Assembly (NCBI GenBank): GCA_045640985.1
Contig: JAZUFZ010000012.1
Span: 1 to 23,256 of the forward strand
DNA: 23,256 nucleotides
Direction: 5' to 3'
DNA from: Colimorpha sp045640985
GTDB taxonomy: Bacteria > Bacteroidota > Bacteroidia > Bacteroidales > P3
Part shown: in pieces, positions 7,124 through 14,439 of the stretch
Position numbering within the stretch: position 1 is the stretch's first letter
Layout of the letters: the number at the start of each line of letters is the position of its first letter
Notes under the pieces: model-generated
What the model saw: only the letters and a program-made list of their open reading frames with translations
Told to the model about the DNA's origin: nothing
The model's database searches: none
Translations under genes and position numbers: made by a program

Positions 7124-8760
7124 TTCTTTACAGCATTTAGATGTTCTACCAGCGTAGCGCTGTTTTCCTTATCCAGTCTTACGGCTTTCTGAAGATATCG
7201 CAGTGCCTCTTCGTCACGACCCAGTTTATGGAGAACCCAACCGTAGGTGTCCAGATAGGTTGGATTGTCGGGCTCCGCCATCAAGGTCCGGCGCGACATT
7301 TTCTCGGCTTTCTCCAGGTCCTGGCCCATATCAGCAAGATAATAGGCGTAGTTGTTCAGCGTCACCACGTCATTCGGCACTATCGCCAGATATTTGTCAT
7401 AATATCTGAAGCACGACTCGTAATCGCGTTTCATGCGGTACAGTTCCGCCGTCAGGCCGTAGGTCTCTGCCTCAAGATAGCCTTTCCGAAAGCCCAGTTT
7501 CTCGCATTTCTGCATATATTTCAGCGCCTCGTCGTAATCCGACCTGGTGTAATACACATATCCGCTCATGTAATAGGGCAGCTGGTGGAGCGGGAAAAGT
7601 GCCGAAGCCCGCTGCGAATACTCCAGCAGCAGGTCCTCCTGCGGGTCGCCCGGCGCATGAAGACACACCAGAAGCGCCTCCCACACCTCATACCGCGAAC
7701 TGTCGCGGCTCAGGCTCAGCTCAAACTGACGGGCCGCCTCGCGATAACGGCCCTGGTGCATCAGCACATCGCCGTAAAACGGAGCGTATTCCACGCTGTC
7801 CTCGCAATCCTCCATCGCCTTTTCCATCAGCATGAAAGCATTCTTCGACTGAGAGCCGTAGAACTCCTCCTCGGTATAGAAAGTGGAAAGTATCTGCATT
7901 TTGCTTCTGGTGGGAATGCCCGGTTTCCCGAACGCCACAGCCAATTCCTGCGCCGCCTTGTCGTATTCGCCCACCGCCTTATAGTATTCCGCCAGCGACA
8001 CATGGATATATTCCGACTCGGGATCCGCCTCCAGAATCTGGTCATAGTACAGCTTTGCCTTGTCGTATTTCTTCTCCTTCATGAAAGTCTCCGCGAGCAT
8101 CGCGCTGTATTTCGTGTCCTTGGGCATCGCCTGCGCCAGCGCTTCCAGCTCCTTGCGGGCCATGTCATATTTCCCCACCGCCTCCCAGAGCTTGATCTTC
8201 TGGAGCGACACCGGTTCCGTCACGCCCACCATTTTTTCCACCTTGTTCAGTTCATTTATGGCACTCGTGAAGTTATTGTCCAACAGATAGGCATTCGACA
8301 GTTCGTAGCGGTAATCCAGTTTCTCAGGTTCCTGGGCCACAATGGATTTCCACGTCTCAACAAGGTTCTTTCCGTCATGCTTCTCGTCATACAAGGCGGC
8401 CAGAGCGAGTTTATACCACAGCTGTTCCGGAGCCAGTTCCACCGCCTTCTGCGCATACACTATCGCGCTGTCGAGACGGCGCTGGGAATGGAGAATGGCG
8501 CTCTTCTCATAGTAGGCAGCCGCAAAAGTGGGGTCCTTTTCTATCAGTTTCGAGAACAGGACACCGGCGGAATCCCTGTCCCCTATCAGCATCTTCGTAG
8601 TGGCGTTGATCATCATCGCCTCCTTCGCCAGCTGTTCCTCAGTAGTTTCCACAATAGGCTTACGCTTATACCGCGAATCTTCCGCTGCCGTTTCCCGCGC
8701 ACTCCTGCATCCCTGAAGCAGCAGCGTCCCTATTAATAATATAGATACAATATATTTCAT
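7120..8760 (-). CDS. Tetratricopeptide-repeat lipoprotein
   Basis: This 546-residue protein starts with a lipoprotein signal peptide and lipobox LLLQGC (Cys18). The rest is alpha-helical TPR repeats in series with the usual Trp/Leu/Gly/Tyr/Ala/Pro spacing. Clear examples are AAYYEKSAILHSQRRLDSAI, a YDKAKLYYDQILEADPES unit and, at the C-terminus, YGWVLHKLGRDEEALRYLQ. TPR proteins act as protein-interaction scaffolds; the partner is unknown. Being envelope-anchored and coupled to the DUF4292-like lipoprotein, it may work with it in outer-membrane or lipoprotein handling (inference). It is the first gene of the six-gene operon reaching down to 3267. The leader to the next gene upstream (divergent, 9317) holds the palindromic repeat. 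Confidence 0.93.
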   Translation of the reverse strand: MKYIVSILLIGTLLLQGCRSARETAAEDSRYKRKPIVETTEEQLAKEAMMINATTKMLIGDRDSAGVLFSKLIEKDPTFAAAYYEKSAILHSQRRLDSAIVYAQKAVELAPEQLWYKLALAALYDEKHDGKNLVETWKSIVAQEPEKLDYRYELSNAYLLDNNFTSAINELNKVEKMVGVTEPVSLQKIKLWEAVGKYDMARKELEALAQAMPKDTKYSAMLAETFMKEKKYDKAKLYYDQILEADPESEYIHVSLAEYYKAVGEYDKAAQELAVAFGKPGIPTRSKMQILSTFYTEEEFYGSQSKNAFMLMEKAMEDCEDSVEYAPFYGDVLMHQGRYREAARQFELSLSRDSSRYEVWEALLVCLHAPGDPQEDLLLEYSQRASALFPLHQLPYYMSGYVYYTRSDYDEALKYMQKCEKLGFRKGYLEAETYGLTAELYRMKRDYESCFRYYDKYLAIVPNDVVTLNNYAYYLADMGQDLEKAEKMSRRTLMAEPDNPTYLDTYGWVLHKLGRDEEALRYLQKAVRLDKENSATLVEHLNAVKK

Positions 8761-8933
8761 ACAGCTATATAACGCAACAAATTCTTTTCTATTGTCCCGA
8801 CCCCGAAATTTTTCTGATATTTTTTCCTTCGGGGCCTCTTTCGGGTCTTCCGACCTTCCCCGCGCCGGAAAACCTCATTTTTACAGATTTCACAAACTGT
8901 TGTATATTAGCCGTTTGCACTGGGCTTCTCCGG

Positions 8934-9052
8934 GGTAACTCCCTTCTATCTTTTTTTTATCTTCTTTTTATCTTTTTTCTATCTCTTATTCTTAGGAAAG
9001 GAGATAAAAAGAAGTTAATATGGAGATAAAAAGAAGATAGAATGGAGTTACC
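8934..9052. repeat. Palindromic repeat element, copy 2 (119 bp, MITE-like)
   Basis: The element begins GGTAACTCC and ends GGAGTTACC. Its terminal inverted repeats, 8934-8962 and 9024-9052, are 29 bases long with about two mismatches. The interior (8963-9023) is a pyrimidine-rich half followed by a purine-rich half, and contains GGAGATAAAAAGAAG at 9000-9014 and again at 9022-9036. Bases 1-100 of the window hold a second, nearly identical copy. Small size, perfect ends, two copies and absence of coding capacity fit a non-autonomous mobile palindrome. I do not see an unambiguous target-site duplication. Confidence 0.85.
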
Positions 9053-9171
9053 ACGGGCAGAAATGAAATCCGACAGATTTTTCGGGGAAAATTTATTTTT
9101 TCAAATCGTTACAGGACCGAACCGTCAGGAAAAGCAAAAATCCAAAAAAATTCCAAAAAAATCTAAAAAAT

Positions 9172-9202
9172 TTTGTCAGTCCAAAAAATAGGCCTATATT
9201 TG
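9172..9202 (+). promoter_or_regulatory. Bacteroidota-type promoter for the T9SS-cargo gene
   Basis: TTTG at 9172-9175 and TATATTTG at 9195-9202 are separated by exactly 19 bases, matching the TTTG-N19-TAnnTTTG consensus of the primary Bacteroidota sigma factor. Transcription should start near 9209, giving a leader of about 108 bases before the ATG at 9317. Confidence 0.85.
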
Positions 9203-9316
9203 CACCGAATTAAATAGTACCCGTTTGTTATGGTAGAGGTAGAATAAAACCCTGTGGCATAATGGATTGGGCGAATTGTAAAACGAAATTAATTATTAAT
9301 CAAAATTCAAATTACA

Positions 9317-11926
9317 ATGAAAAAAACATTAATGGTTTTAAGTTTGACCCTTTGCGCAGCATTCGCATTCGCTCAAACTAAGCAGGTTGCAGTCAGCAAA
9401 AACAGCAACCAGGCAGTTGCAGTCAGCAAGGCTGGCCAGACCGACTACAAAGCCTCCATTTTCACCAAGGACGATGAGAACGTCATCGCTACTTTTGAAT
9501 TTGCAGGCGACAATGACGGCTACACTGCTTCCAAAATCAACGAACGCGTAACCATTGACGGCATTGAATACTCTGCTAACGGCCAGGGTACCGATTTCGC
9601 ACAGTGGCGTCGCATCAAGGGTTGCGAAGACCCAAGTCTTTCCAACTCAAGCATGTATCCTTGCTCTTATGACTATGAACTGAGTGACTGGGTAATCATT
9701 GCCGATACCGGATTGTCCACCTCCATGAATGGTTTCATGCTCATGTCTATGCAGGACCAGATTCAGGCCTGGGGCGGCAACGGTGACCGTGGCGTTTTCC
9801 ACGCACAGTTCACCCTCGATCCTGTGAACACTACCGAAGCTGGTATCGTTGACGTTCGCATGTATCAGTACTATCGCTGCTTCAACGCTGACAAGTGCTT
9901 CATCGACTATTCTACCGATGGCAACACCTGGCACACAATGGAAATCAACAAGCGCGATATCGACGTAGCAGTTAACAACTCACGCCGCGGTATCTTCACC
10001 TTCACCCTTCCAGCAGCAGTAGCACATCAGGCTAACCTCCGTCTCCGTATCCGCTGGTACGCAGCAGAGAACGGCGGTGGTGCTTACGGTTACCTCTGGG
10101 CAATTGACGACATCTCTGTAATCGCAGGTGCCGCCAACCGTATGAAACTCGCTGGTGACAACTACCTCGAAGGTGCTTATCAGATTCTTCCTCAGGGATT
10201 CAGCCTTCCTGTTACCTGGTTCACCTATGCAACCAACAACGGTAGCGTTCGCCAGGACAACGTAATGGTTAACCTCTACACCATGGCTCCTGATTCAGCC
10301 CGTATCGCTCGCACCAACAACCAGAACATCGTTGCCGATCCTACCCGTCAGGTTGTAATCGCTACCGACGGTATCGGTTGGATGCCTTACAGCTACGACT
10401 CTATCGCATACGCTGGCTGGCACGGCTACAGCGCCCTCTACAACTCTGAAAACGTTCGCAACACCAATACTGGTCTTCCTACCACTAACGAAGGCTGGAA
10501 CAGCGTTGTTGCTGAAGTTGCTACCGACAGCCTCGCAGCTCGTCGCGGCGACACCATTCCTTATTATGTAAATGCTCTCGATGAAAGCAATATCGGTGTT
10601 TGGGCTTATGATAACGGTATTCTTACCACCCACCAGCAGTTCACCGAAGGTTACGACATCGTAAGCGAAACTGAAATTTATCTGACCGATGAAGGTCACT
10701 GGTATGATGCTGGTTACGGCGTAAGCTTGCGTTACACCGTTGGTGACTCCGTTCCTGAGAACTGGGTTCTCCGTGGTATTGAACTCGTAGCTTCCCCAAC
10801 TCCTGGTGCAGCAACTGCAGGCAAACGCATCAGCGCTTCTGTTTATCAGGACTACTATGAAGGCGAAAGCGTTTACTTCATGGGCGTTAACACCGGTGCT
10901 AACATCTACGAAGTTCAGGCTTCTGACCTTACCGACTCTGCTATGATCGCTGACAACGGCGGTTATCTGGAATATGGCGAATACAAGACCATCCGCATTA
11001 TGTTCCCAGAACAGCCAGCTCTCGAACCATTCGCACAGTATCGTCTGGGTTACAACCTCGAAGACGCTGGTTTCTTCAGCGTTGCTAACATGCAGGCAAG
11101 CTACTATCGCGTTCCTACCGCTGACGGTACCAAAGACTCCGCAGTTTATTTCCGCGATGATCCAGAACTGGAGAAATATTCTCACACCTTCACCTGTGCT
11201 AACCTCGCTACCGGCGCAAACAGCCGCTACAGCCTCTATGTTGAAGACCGCGAGACTGGTTTCTTCGGCTCATCTGCAGACGCAGTTCCTATGATCCGCG
11301 CCCTCGTTGGCCCAGCTATGGAAGTTGAACGCGTTGCTATCAGCGCTACCTGCCAGTCTGACGAAGACGGCCTGATGGGTGCTATCCTCTGGTACGGCGA
11401 CACCATCTGCGATGCTCCTGCAATGGTTGCTAAGGGTTCCAGCCCAACTATCAGCATCTATCCTACCGACAACTACAAGATTGACCACGTTTATGTTGAC
11501 GGCGAAGAAGTTGAACCTTACGACGAAGACGAAGAAACCGGTGACTATGCACTCCAGGTACGCGATCGTATGGATGAGTGGAAGAACCCCGCAATGTTCT
11601 ACACCTTCCAGACCCCTGTAAACGAAGAACACACCATCTCCGCTGAATTCTCCTGGTCTCCTGTAGGAATCGACCCAGTTGCTGCTAACGTTTACATGAC
11701 CCTCCAGCCTAACCCTGCAACCTCTCAGGTTCGTCTGAACATCGAAGGCGTTGAAGGTATGGTTAACTGCAGCATCATCGACATGAGCGGCCGCGTTGTT
11801 TACAACCAGATGATCAATGCTGAAAACGCACAGGTAATCAACCTCAGCAACATGGCTAAGGGCGCTTACTTCGTACGCATCGTAAACGATGAGTTCAGCA
11901 AAGTTGAAAAGCTGATTGTTCGCTAA
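9317..11926 (+). CDS. Large secreted protein with jelly-roll domain and T9SS type A sorting domain
   Basis: This 869-residue protein has a signal peptide (residues 1-20, ending AFAFAQ) and a C-terminal T9SS type A sorting domain (about 794-869). That domain has the usual order: LQPNPATSQVRLNI, then IIDMSGRVV, then LSNMAKGAYFVRIV and the final KLIVR. It is therefore expected to be exported across the outer membrane by the type IX system and anchored or released. Residues about 45-275 look like a concanavalin/MAM-like jelly-roll, with FIDYSTDGNTWHTMEI and YLWAIDDISVIAG. The middle holds further beta-rich segments without catalytic motifs I recognise. Codon use stands out from its neighbours: mostly AAC, GAC, ATC, CTC, GCT and CGT/CGC, few rare codons. 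With its consensus promoter and strong terminator, this suggests high expression. A 14-base direct repeat just after the signal peptide encodes VAVSK twice. Confidence 0.92.
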   Translation: MKKTLMVLSLTLCAAFAFAQTKQVAVSKNSNQAVAVSKAGQTDYKASIFTKDDENVIATFEFAGDNDGYTASKINERVTIDGIEYSANGQGTDFAQWRRIKGCEDPSLSNSSMYPCSYDYELSDWVIIADTGLSTSMNGFMLMSMQDQIQAWGGNGDRGVFHAQFTLDPVNTTEAGIVDVRMYQYYRCFNADKCFIDYSTDGNTWHTMEINKRDIDVAVNNSRRGIFTFTLPAAVAHQANLRLRIRWYAAENGGGAYGYLWAIDDISVIAGAANRMKLAGDNYLEGAYQILPQGFSLPVTWFTYATNNGSVRQDNVMVNLYTMAPDSARIARTNNQNIVADPTRQVVIATDGIGWMPYSYDSIAYAGWHGYSALYNSENVRNTNTGLPTTNEGWNSVVAEVATDSLAARRGDTIPYYVNALDESNIGVWAYDNGILTTHQQFTEGYDIVSETEIYLTDEGHWYDAGYGVSLRYTVGDSVPENWVLRGIELVASPTPGAATAGKRISASVYQDYYEGESVYFMGVNTGANIYEVQASDLTDSAMIADNGGYLEYGEYKTIRIMFPEQPALEPFAQYRLGYNLEDAGFFSVANMQASYYRVPTADGTKDSAVYFRDDPELEKYSHTFTCANLATGANSRYSLYVEDRETGFFGSSADAVPMIRALVGPAMEVERVAISATCQSDEDGLMGAILWYGDTICDAPAMVAKGSSPTISIYPTDNYKIDHVYVDGEEVEPYDEDEETGDYALQVRDRMDEWKNPAMFYTFQTPVNEEHTISAEFSWSPVGIDPVAANVYMTLQPNPATSQVRLNIEGVEGMVNCSIIDMSGRVVYNQMINAENAQVINLSNMAKGAYFVRIVNDEFSKVEKLIVR

Positions 11927-11947
11927 TCTTTAGCACAACAATAACAT

Positions 11948-11981
11948 AAAAATCAGGCATCCCTCGATGCCTGATTTTTTT
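11948..11981 (+). terminator. Intrinsic terminator after the T9SS-cargo gene
   Basis: AAAAATCAGGCAT (11948-11960) pairs with ATGCCTGATTTTT (11967-11979) around a six-base loop, followed by more T. It lies about 20 bases after the TAA at 11924-11926 and has the A/T symmetry of a bidirectional hairpin. Confidence 0.92.
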
Positions 11982-12084
11982 AATGAATCGTAAAAAAAAT
12001 TTCTTTTTCACACAATAAAAGAACGAACTTCGCGTTATAGCAAAAAACAAACAATCTTTTATAACAAATCAAATCACACACAAA

Positions 12085-12471
12085 ATGAAAAAGTTTTTAT
12101 TTTTAGCAGTTGCTGCTCTTATGGTATGCTTCACCTCCTGCAGCAAGGATTCCTTAAAGGGAACCTCCTGGACTTACTCAGAGACCACCTCAGAAGAAAT
12201 TCAAGGAACTCCAGTAAACGTTACAATAGATGTTACCCTTAACTTCGAAACCGAAGACAAAGGTAATCTGGACATAGCTTCATCCATGAACGGCATGCAG
12301 CTTATGAACGAATCCGAAGAATTCACCTACACATTTGATGGCGAAGAAGGTACTATGACCAACATCAGCGATGATCCAGAAGAAGTTAGCACAATTAAAT
12401 TTGTAAAGACTGACAAGGATCACATCACCGTTACCGAAGAAGGTATGGAAATTGTTTTCACCAGAAAATAA
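12085..12471 (+). CDS. Small lipoprotein, lipocalin-like
   Basis: This 128-residue protein has a lipoprotein signal peptide with cysteine 19 in CFTSC. The mature part begins LKGTSWTYSE, the typical opening of Bacteroidota lipocalin-like small lipoproteins. It is acidic and beta-rich: strands such as VTIDVTLNFETEDKGNLDI and FTYTFDGEEGTMTNI alternate with turns, and it ends ITVTEEGMEIVFTRK. A ligand or partner cannot be inferred. It is a single-gene unit: the upstream gene has its own terminator, and another terminator follows at 12488. The leader (11982-12084) contains a GAACTTCG at 12025-12032 that only loosely resembles a -7 box. Confidence 0.85.
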   Translation: MKKFLFLAVAALMVCFTSCSKDSLKGTSWTYSETTSEEIQGTPVNVTIDVTLNFETEDKGNLDIASSMNGMQLMNESEEFTYTFDGEEGTMTNISDDPEEVSTIKFVKTDKDHITVTEEGMEIVFTRK

Positions 12472-12487
12472 TCAATCTTCAACCATA

Positions 12488-12520
12488 GAAAAGAGCCGCC
12501 ATCCAGGTGGCTCTTTTCTT
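12488..12520 (+). terminator. Intrinsic terminator after the small lipoprotein gene
   Basis: GAAAAGAGCCGCC (12488-12500) pairs with GGTGGCTCTTTTC (12506-12518) with one G-U pair and a five-base loop, followed by TT. It lies 16 bases after the stop codon. Confidence 0.88.
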
Positions 12521-12637
12521 CTGCCAAAAATCAGAAAATCCTTACGCAAAGCAAAGCATTTACAAAGCCCCAAATCCCCCAAATAATAAAAATATTGTTT
12601 TGTAAATCAACATAATGGAATTTATTTTCAAGGAAAA

Positions 12638-12669
12638 TTTGGTAGGTTTGAAAAATAGTTGTACCTTTG
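12638..12669 (+). promoter_or_regulatory. Promoter of tRNA-His
   Basis: TTTG at 12638-12641 and TACCTTTG at 12662-12669 are separated by 20 bases, fitting TTTG-N19-21-TAnnTTTG. The predicted start near 12676 lies about 27 bases before the mature tRNA 5' end. Confidence 0.8.
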
Positions 12670-12702
12670 CAACCGATTTCAAGAGAGAAATCTCCGAAAC
12701 AT

Positions 12703-12780
12703 GGTGGGCGTAGCTCAGCTGGTTAGAGTGCCGGATTGTGGTTCCGAAGGTCGTGGGTTCGAATCCCACCTCCCACCCCA
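12703..12780 (+). tRNA. tRNA-His (anticodon GUG), CCA encoded
   Basis: The cloverleaf fits from G-1 at 12703 to the encoded CCA at 12778-12780. The anticodon GTG is at 12738-12740 in loop TTGTGGT. The T arm is GTGGG TTCGAAT CCCAC (12753-12769). The extra G at -1 faces the discriminator C (12777), the hallmark identity pair of tRNA-His. Two stem positions are imperfect: C6 (12709) faces U67 (12771) in the acceptor, and C27 (12731) faces A43 (12747) in the anticodon stem; the D stem has one G-U pair. The CCA is encoded in the gene. Confidence 0.95.
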
Positions 12781-12789
12781 AAAAAGATT

Positions 12790-12817
12790 AAAGCCTTGCA
12801 TAAAAGCGAGGCTTTTT
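12790..12817 (+). terminator. Terminator-like hairpin between tRNA-His and the RNA methyltransferase
   Basis: AAAGCCTTGC (12790-12799) pairs with GCGAGGCTTT (12806-12815) with one G-U pair and a six-base loop, followed by TT. It lies 10 bases after the tRNA CCA and four bases before the ATG at 12822. It would therefore both end tRNA transcription and bury the ribosome-binding region of the next gene. Confidence 0.8.
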
Positions 12818-12821
12818 AAGT

Positions 12822-13559
12822 ATGATATCAAAGGCAAAACTCAAAGAACTCTCCTCCTTCCGCCAGCAGAAAAACTGCGAAGAGCAGCATCTGTTCATTG
12901 TCGAAGGGGTAAAGATGGTGGAAGAAGCCATCCGTAATGATGTCCCCATAAAAACCCTATGCTGCCTCAGCACATGGGCAGAAGGGCATCAAGAGTATCT
13001 CAAGGACCTTGAGTGGTACGAAATAACGCCCGCCGAACTGGAGCGGCTGAGCCTCCAGAAAAGCCCCAACCAAGTATGGGCACTATGCCAGAGAAGCCTT
13101 TCCTCCGCCCCCACCGGAAACCAAGGTCTCATCATCGCCCTTGACCATATACAAGACCCAGGCAACTTAGGCACCATCATACGAACGGCAGACTGGTTCG
13201 GCATCCGCGAAATCGTATGCAGCCATGATACCGTAGATTGCTTCAATCCAAAAGTTGTGCAATCTACCATGGGAGGAATCTTCCGCACAGACATACGTTA
13301 TACAGACCTCTATCAATGGCTCTCCGGATGCGACAAGACAATCTGCGGAGCCCTGCTCAACGGAGAAAGCATAGAAACCCAGACCCCACCCGCCAATGCA
13401 GTTCTGGTAATAGGCAACGAATCAAAAGGAATCTCCCCGGAAATCCAGACCCTCATCCAAAAGAAATTACTTATCCCCAATATCGGAAATACGGCAGAAA
13501 GCCTCAATGCCAGCGTGGCAACGGGAATACTGATGGCCTGGTTCAAATTAAAAAACTAA
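12822..13559 (+). CDS. SpoU/TrmH-family RNA 2'-O-methyltransferase
   Basis: This 245-residue protein is a SPOUT-class methyltransferase that would 2'-O-methylate a ribose in rRNA or tRNA. Residues 1-95 form the substrate-binding N-terminal domain of this family (FIVEGVKMVEEAI at 25-37). The catalytic domain has motif 1 in DPGNLGTIIRTADWFG (Asn115, Arg121), motif 2 in IGNESKGIS (197-205) and motif 3 in SLNASVATGI (227-236), which forms the SAM-binding trefoil knot. Whether it acts on tRNA G18 (TrmH) or on 23S rRNA (RlmB or another site) cannot be decided. The ATG at 12822 is the only start consistent with the family N-terminus. It sits four bases after the tRNA terminator with no room for its own promoter, so expression likely depends on read-through. 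It converges on the next gene with one base between stop codons. Confidence 0.92.
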   Translation: MISKAKLKELSSFRQQKNCEEQHLFIVEGVKMVEEAIRNDVPIKTLCCLSTWAEGHQEYLKDLEWYEITPAELERLSLQKSPNQVWALCQRSLSSAPTGNQGLIIALDHIQDPGNLGTIIRTADWFGIREIVCSHDTVDCFNPKVVQSTMGGIFRTDIRYTDLYQWLSGCDKTICGALLNGESIETQTPPANAVLVIGNESKGISPEIQTLIQKKLLIPNIGNTAESLNASVATGILMAWFKLKN

Positions 13560-13560
13560 A

Positions 13561-14439
13561 CTAACCTTGCTGACGCTCAGCATCGGCCTGAATGAGTTTC
13601 TGTAATCTTGCGTTTACGGCACTGGGCTGACGGCCCAACAACTGAGCAATTTCCTCATCTTTCATGCCTTGTTGGGCACACTCCATAAGTATCAGTTCTT
13701 CATCGGGGCTCCACCTCCTATAAGCATTGGGAAACGCCTCCCTGACTTCCGTGTAACGGCTCTCACCCCAATGATTTGCTTCAATGGCACGGTCAAGCAT
13801 ATCCCGCAACCGGATAACCGCATCACTATCGACCTGAAGAGCATCAATCCGTATGGCTGTTCCGGATTTCCGGCGTTGAGAGATCTGACAGTACGGATGA
13901 CCATCTTTGGAGATTGCCTCCAGACAGATAAAGCCGTCATTAAGATGCAGAAAATCCATATAACGATGTTCATTATCCTTAACGAGGGAGACATAGCGGG
14001 AACAGCCACTCAATTGTCTTTGCAACACACCTTCAGGATTGCAATACCCGACTACGACATCATCAGCCAGTTCCAATACTGCCATATTGCGCATATAGTT
14101 TTGCTGGGCCTTACTGAGGGTAGCACCAGGGCCAAAGAGTGCCAGGACAAGCATTCTGCCATCCATCACCAGAGGGCGATATTCCTGAATAAGAGCTTTC
14201 ACTTCTTCAATATCCAAAGCCATTAAAATCAAAGGAACTCCCTTTTCGACCAAATGATCCACCACCTGTTTTTCAAGTGAAGTCACCCGCCCGGTAACGA
14301 TACAGTCTTCAACCGTCCGTTCATCCGCCCATTTAAGTATCCGAGAATGAAATTCTGGCGGCACAACACTTGAACACAGAAACGCCGTCTTGTGCCTTGT
14401 CATCAAATGACTGCCCCCGAATTCATCATATATTTCCAT
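13561..14439 (-). CDS. DprA/SMF-like Rossmann protein with PC4-like and Myb/SANT-like HTH domains
   Basis: This protein has up to 292 residues. Residues about 17-150 read as a DprA/SMF or LOG-like Rossmann domain: KTAFLCSS, then DCIVTGRVTSLEKQVVDHL, then ADDVVVGYCNPEG. Residues about 160-222 resemble a PC4-like (single-strand-binding coactivator-type) module with a KSGTAIRID core. Residues 240-284 are a Myb/SANT-like helix-turn-helix with RRWSPDEELIL and LLGRQPSAVNARLQKL. DNA or RNA binding is likely; the precise role is unknown. The ATG at 14439 overlaps rlmN by 14 bases. An alternative ATG at 14403 (residue 13) begins right at the conserved domain and leaves a 22-base gap. It is the last gene of the operon that starts at 21046. 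Confidence 0.78.
   Translation of the reverse strand: MEIYDEFGGSHLMTRHKTAFLCSSVVPPEFHSRILKWADERTVEDCIVTGRVTSLEKQVVDHLVEKGVPLILMALDIEEVKALIQEYRPLVMDGRMLVLALFGPGATLSKAQQNYMRNMAVLELADDVVVGYCNPEGVLQRQLSGCSRYVSLVKDNEHRYMDFLHLNDGFICLEAISKDGHPYCQISQRRKSGTAIRIDALQVDSDAVIRLRDMLDRAIEANHWGESRYTEVREAFPNAYRRWSPDEELILMECAQQGMKDEEIAQLLGRQPSAVNARLQKLIQADAERQQG

Larger units (their letters stand above)
8761..9316. other. Divergent intergenic region between TPR operon and T9SS-cargo gene
   Basis: This 556-base stretch has no convincing gene. Next to the TPR start there is an inverted repeat CCCCGAA (8801-8807) / TTCGGGG (8828-8834). On the minus strand, a weak -7-like TTTG ends at 8778, with a TTTC about 19 bases further upstream, which could drive the TPR operon; I rate it low. 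Bases 8934-9052 are the palindromic repeat element, copy 2. Bases 9053-9171 are A-rich with runs of CAAAAAAATT type. The strong promoter for the gene at 9317 follows at 9172-9202, then a leader of about 108 bases without a recognisable riboswitch. Confidence 0.7.

Noticed and set aside
7141..8736. A long open frame on the plus strand opposite the TPR gene (531 codons).
   Set aside because: It is the complement of a well-supported TPR lipoprotein. Its translation is rich in His, Arg, Gln and Phe with no domain, typical of a shadow of repeated helices.
10295..11185. Open frame on the minus strand inside the large T9SS-cargo gene.
   Set aside because: It lies entirely inside a gene with signal peptide, sorting domain, promoter and terminator on the plus strand. 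The openness follows from its biased codons.
12560..12781. Minus-strand frame across tRNA-His (with GWEVGFEPTTFGTTI).
   Set aside because: This is the well-known false protein produced by translating the antisense of a tRNA gene.
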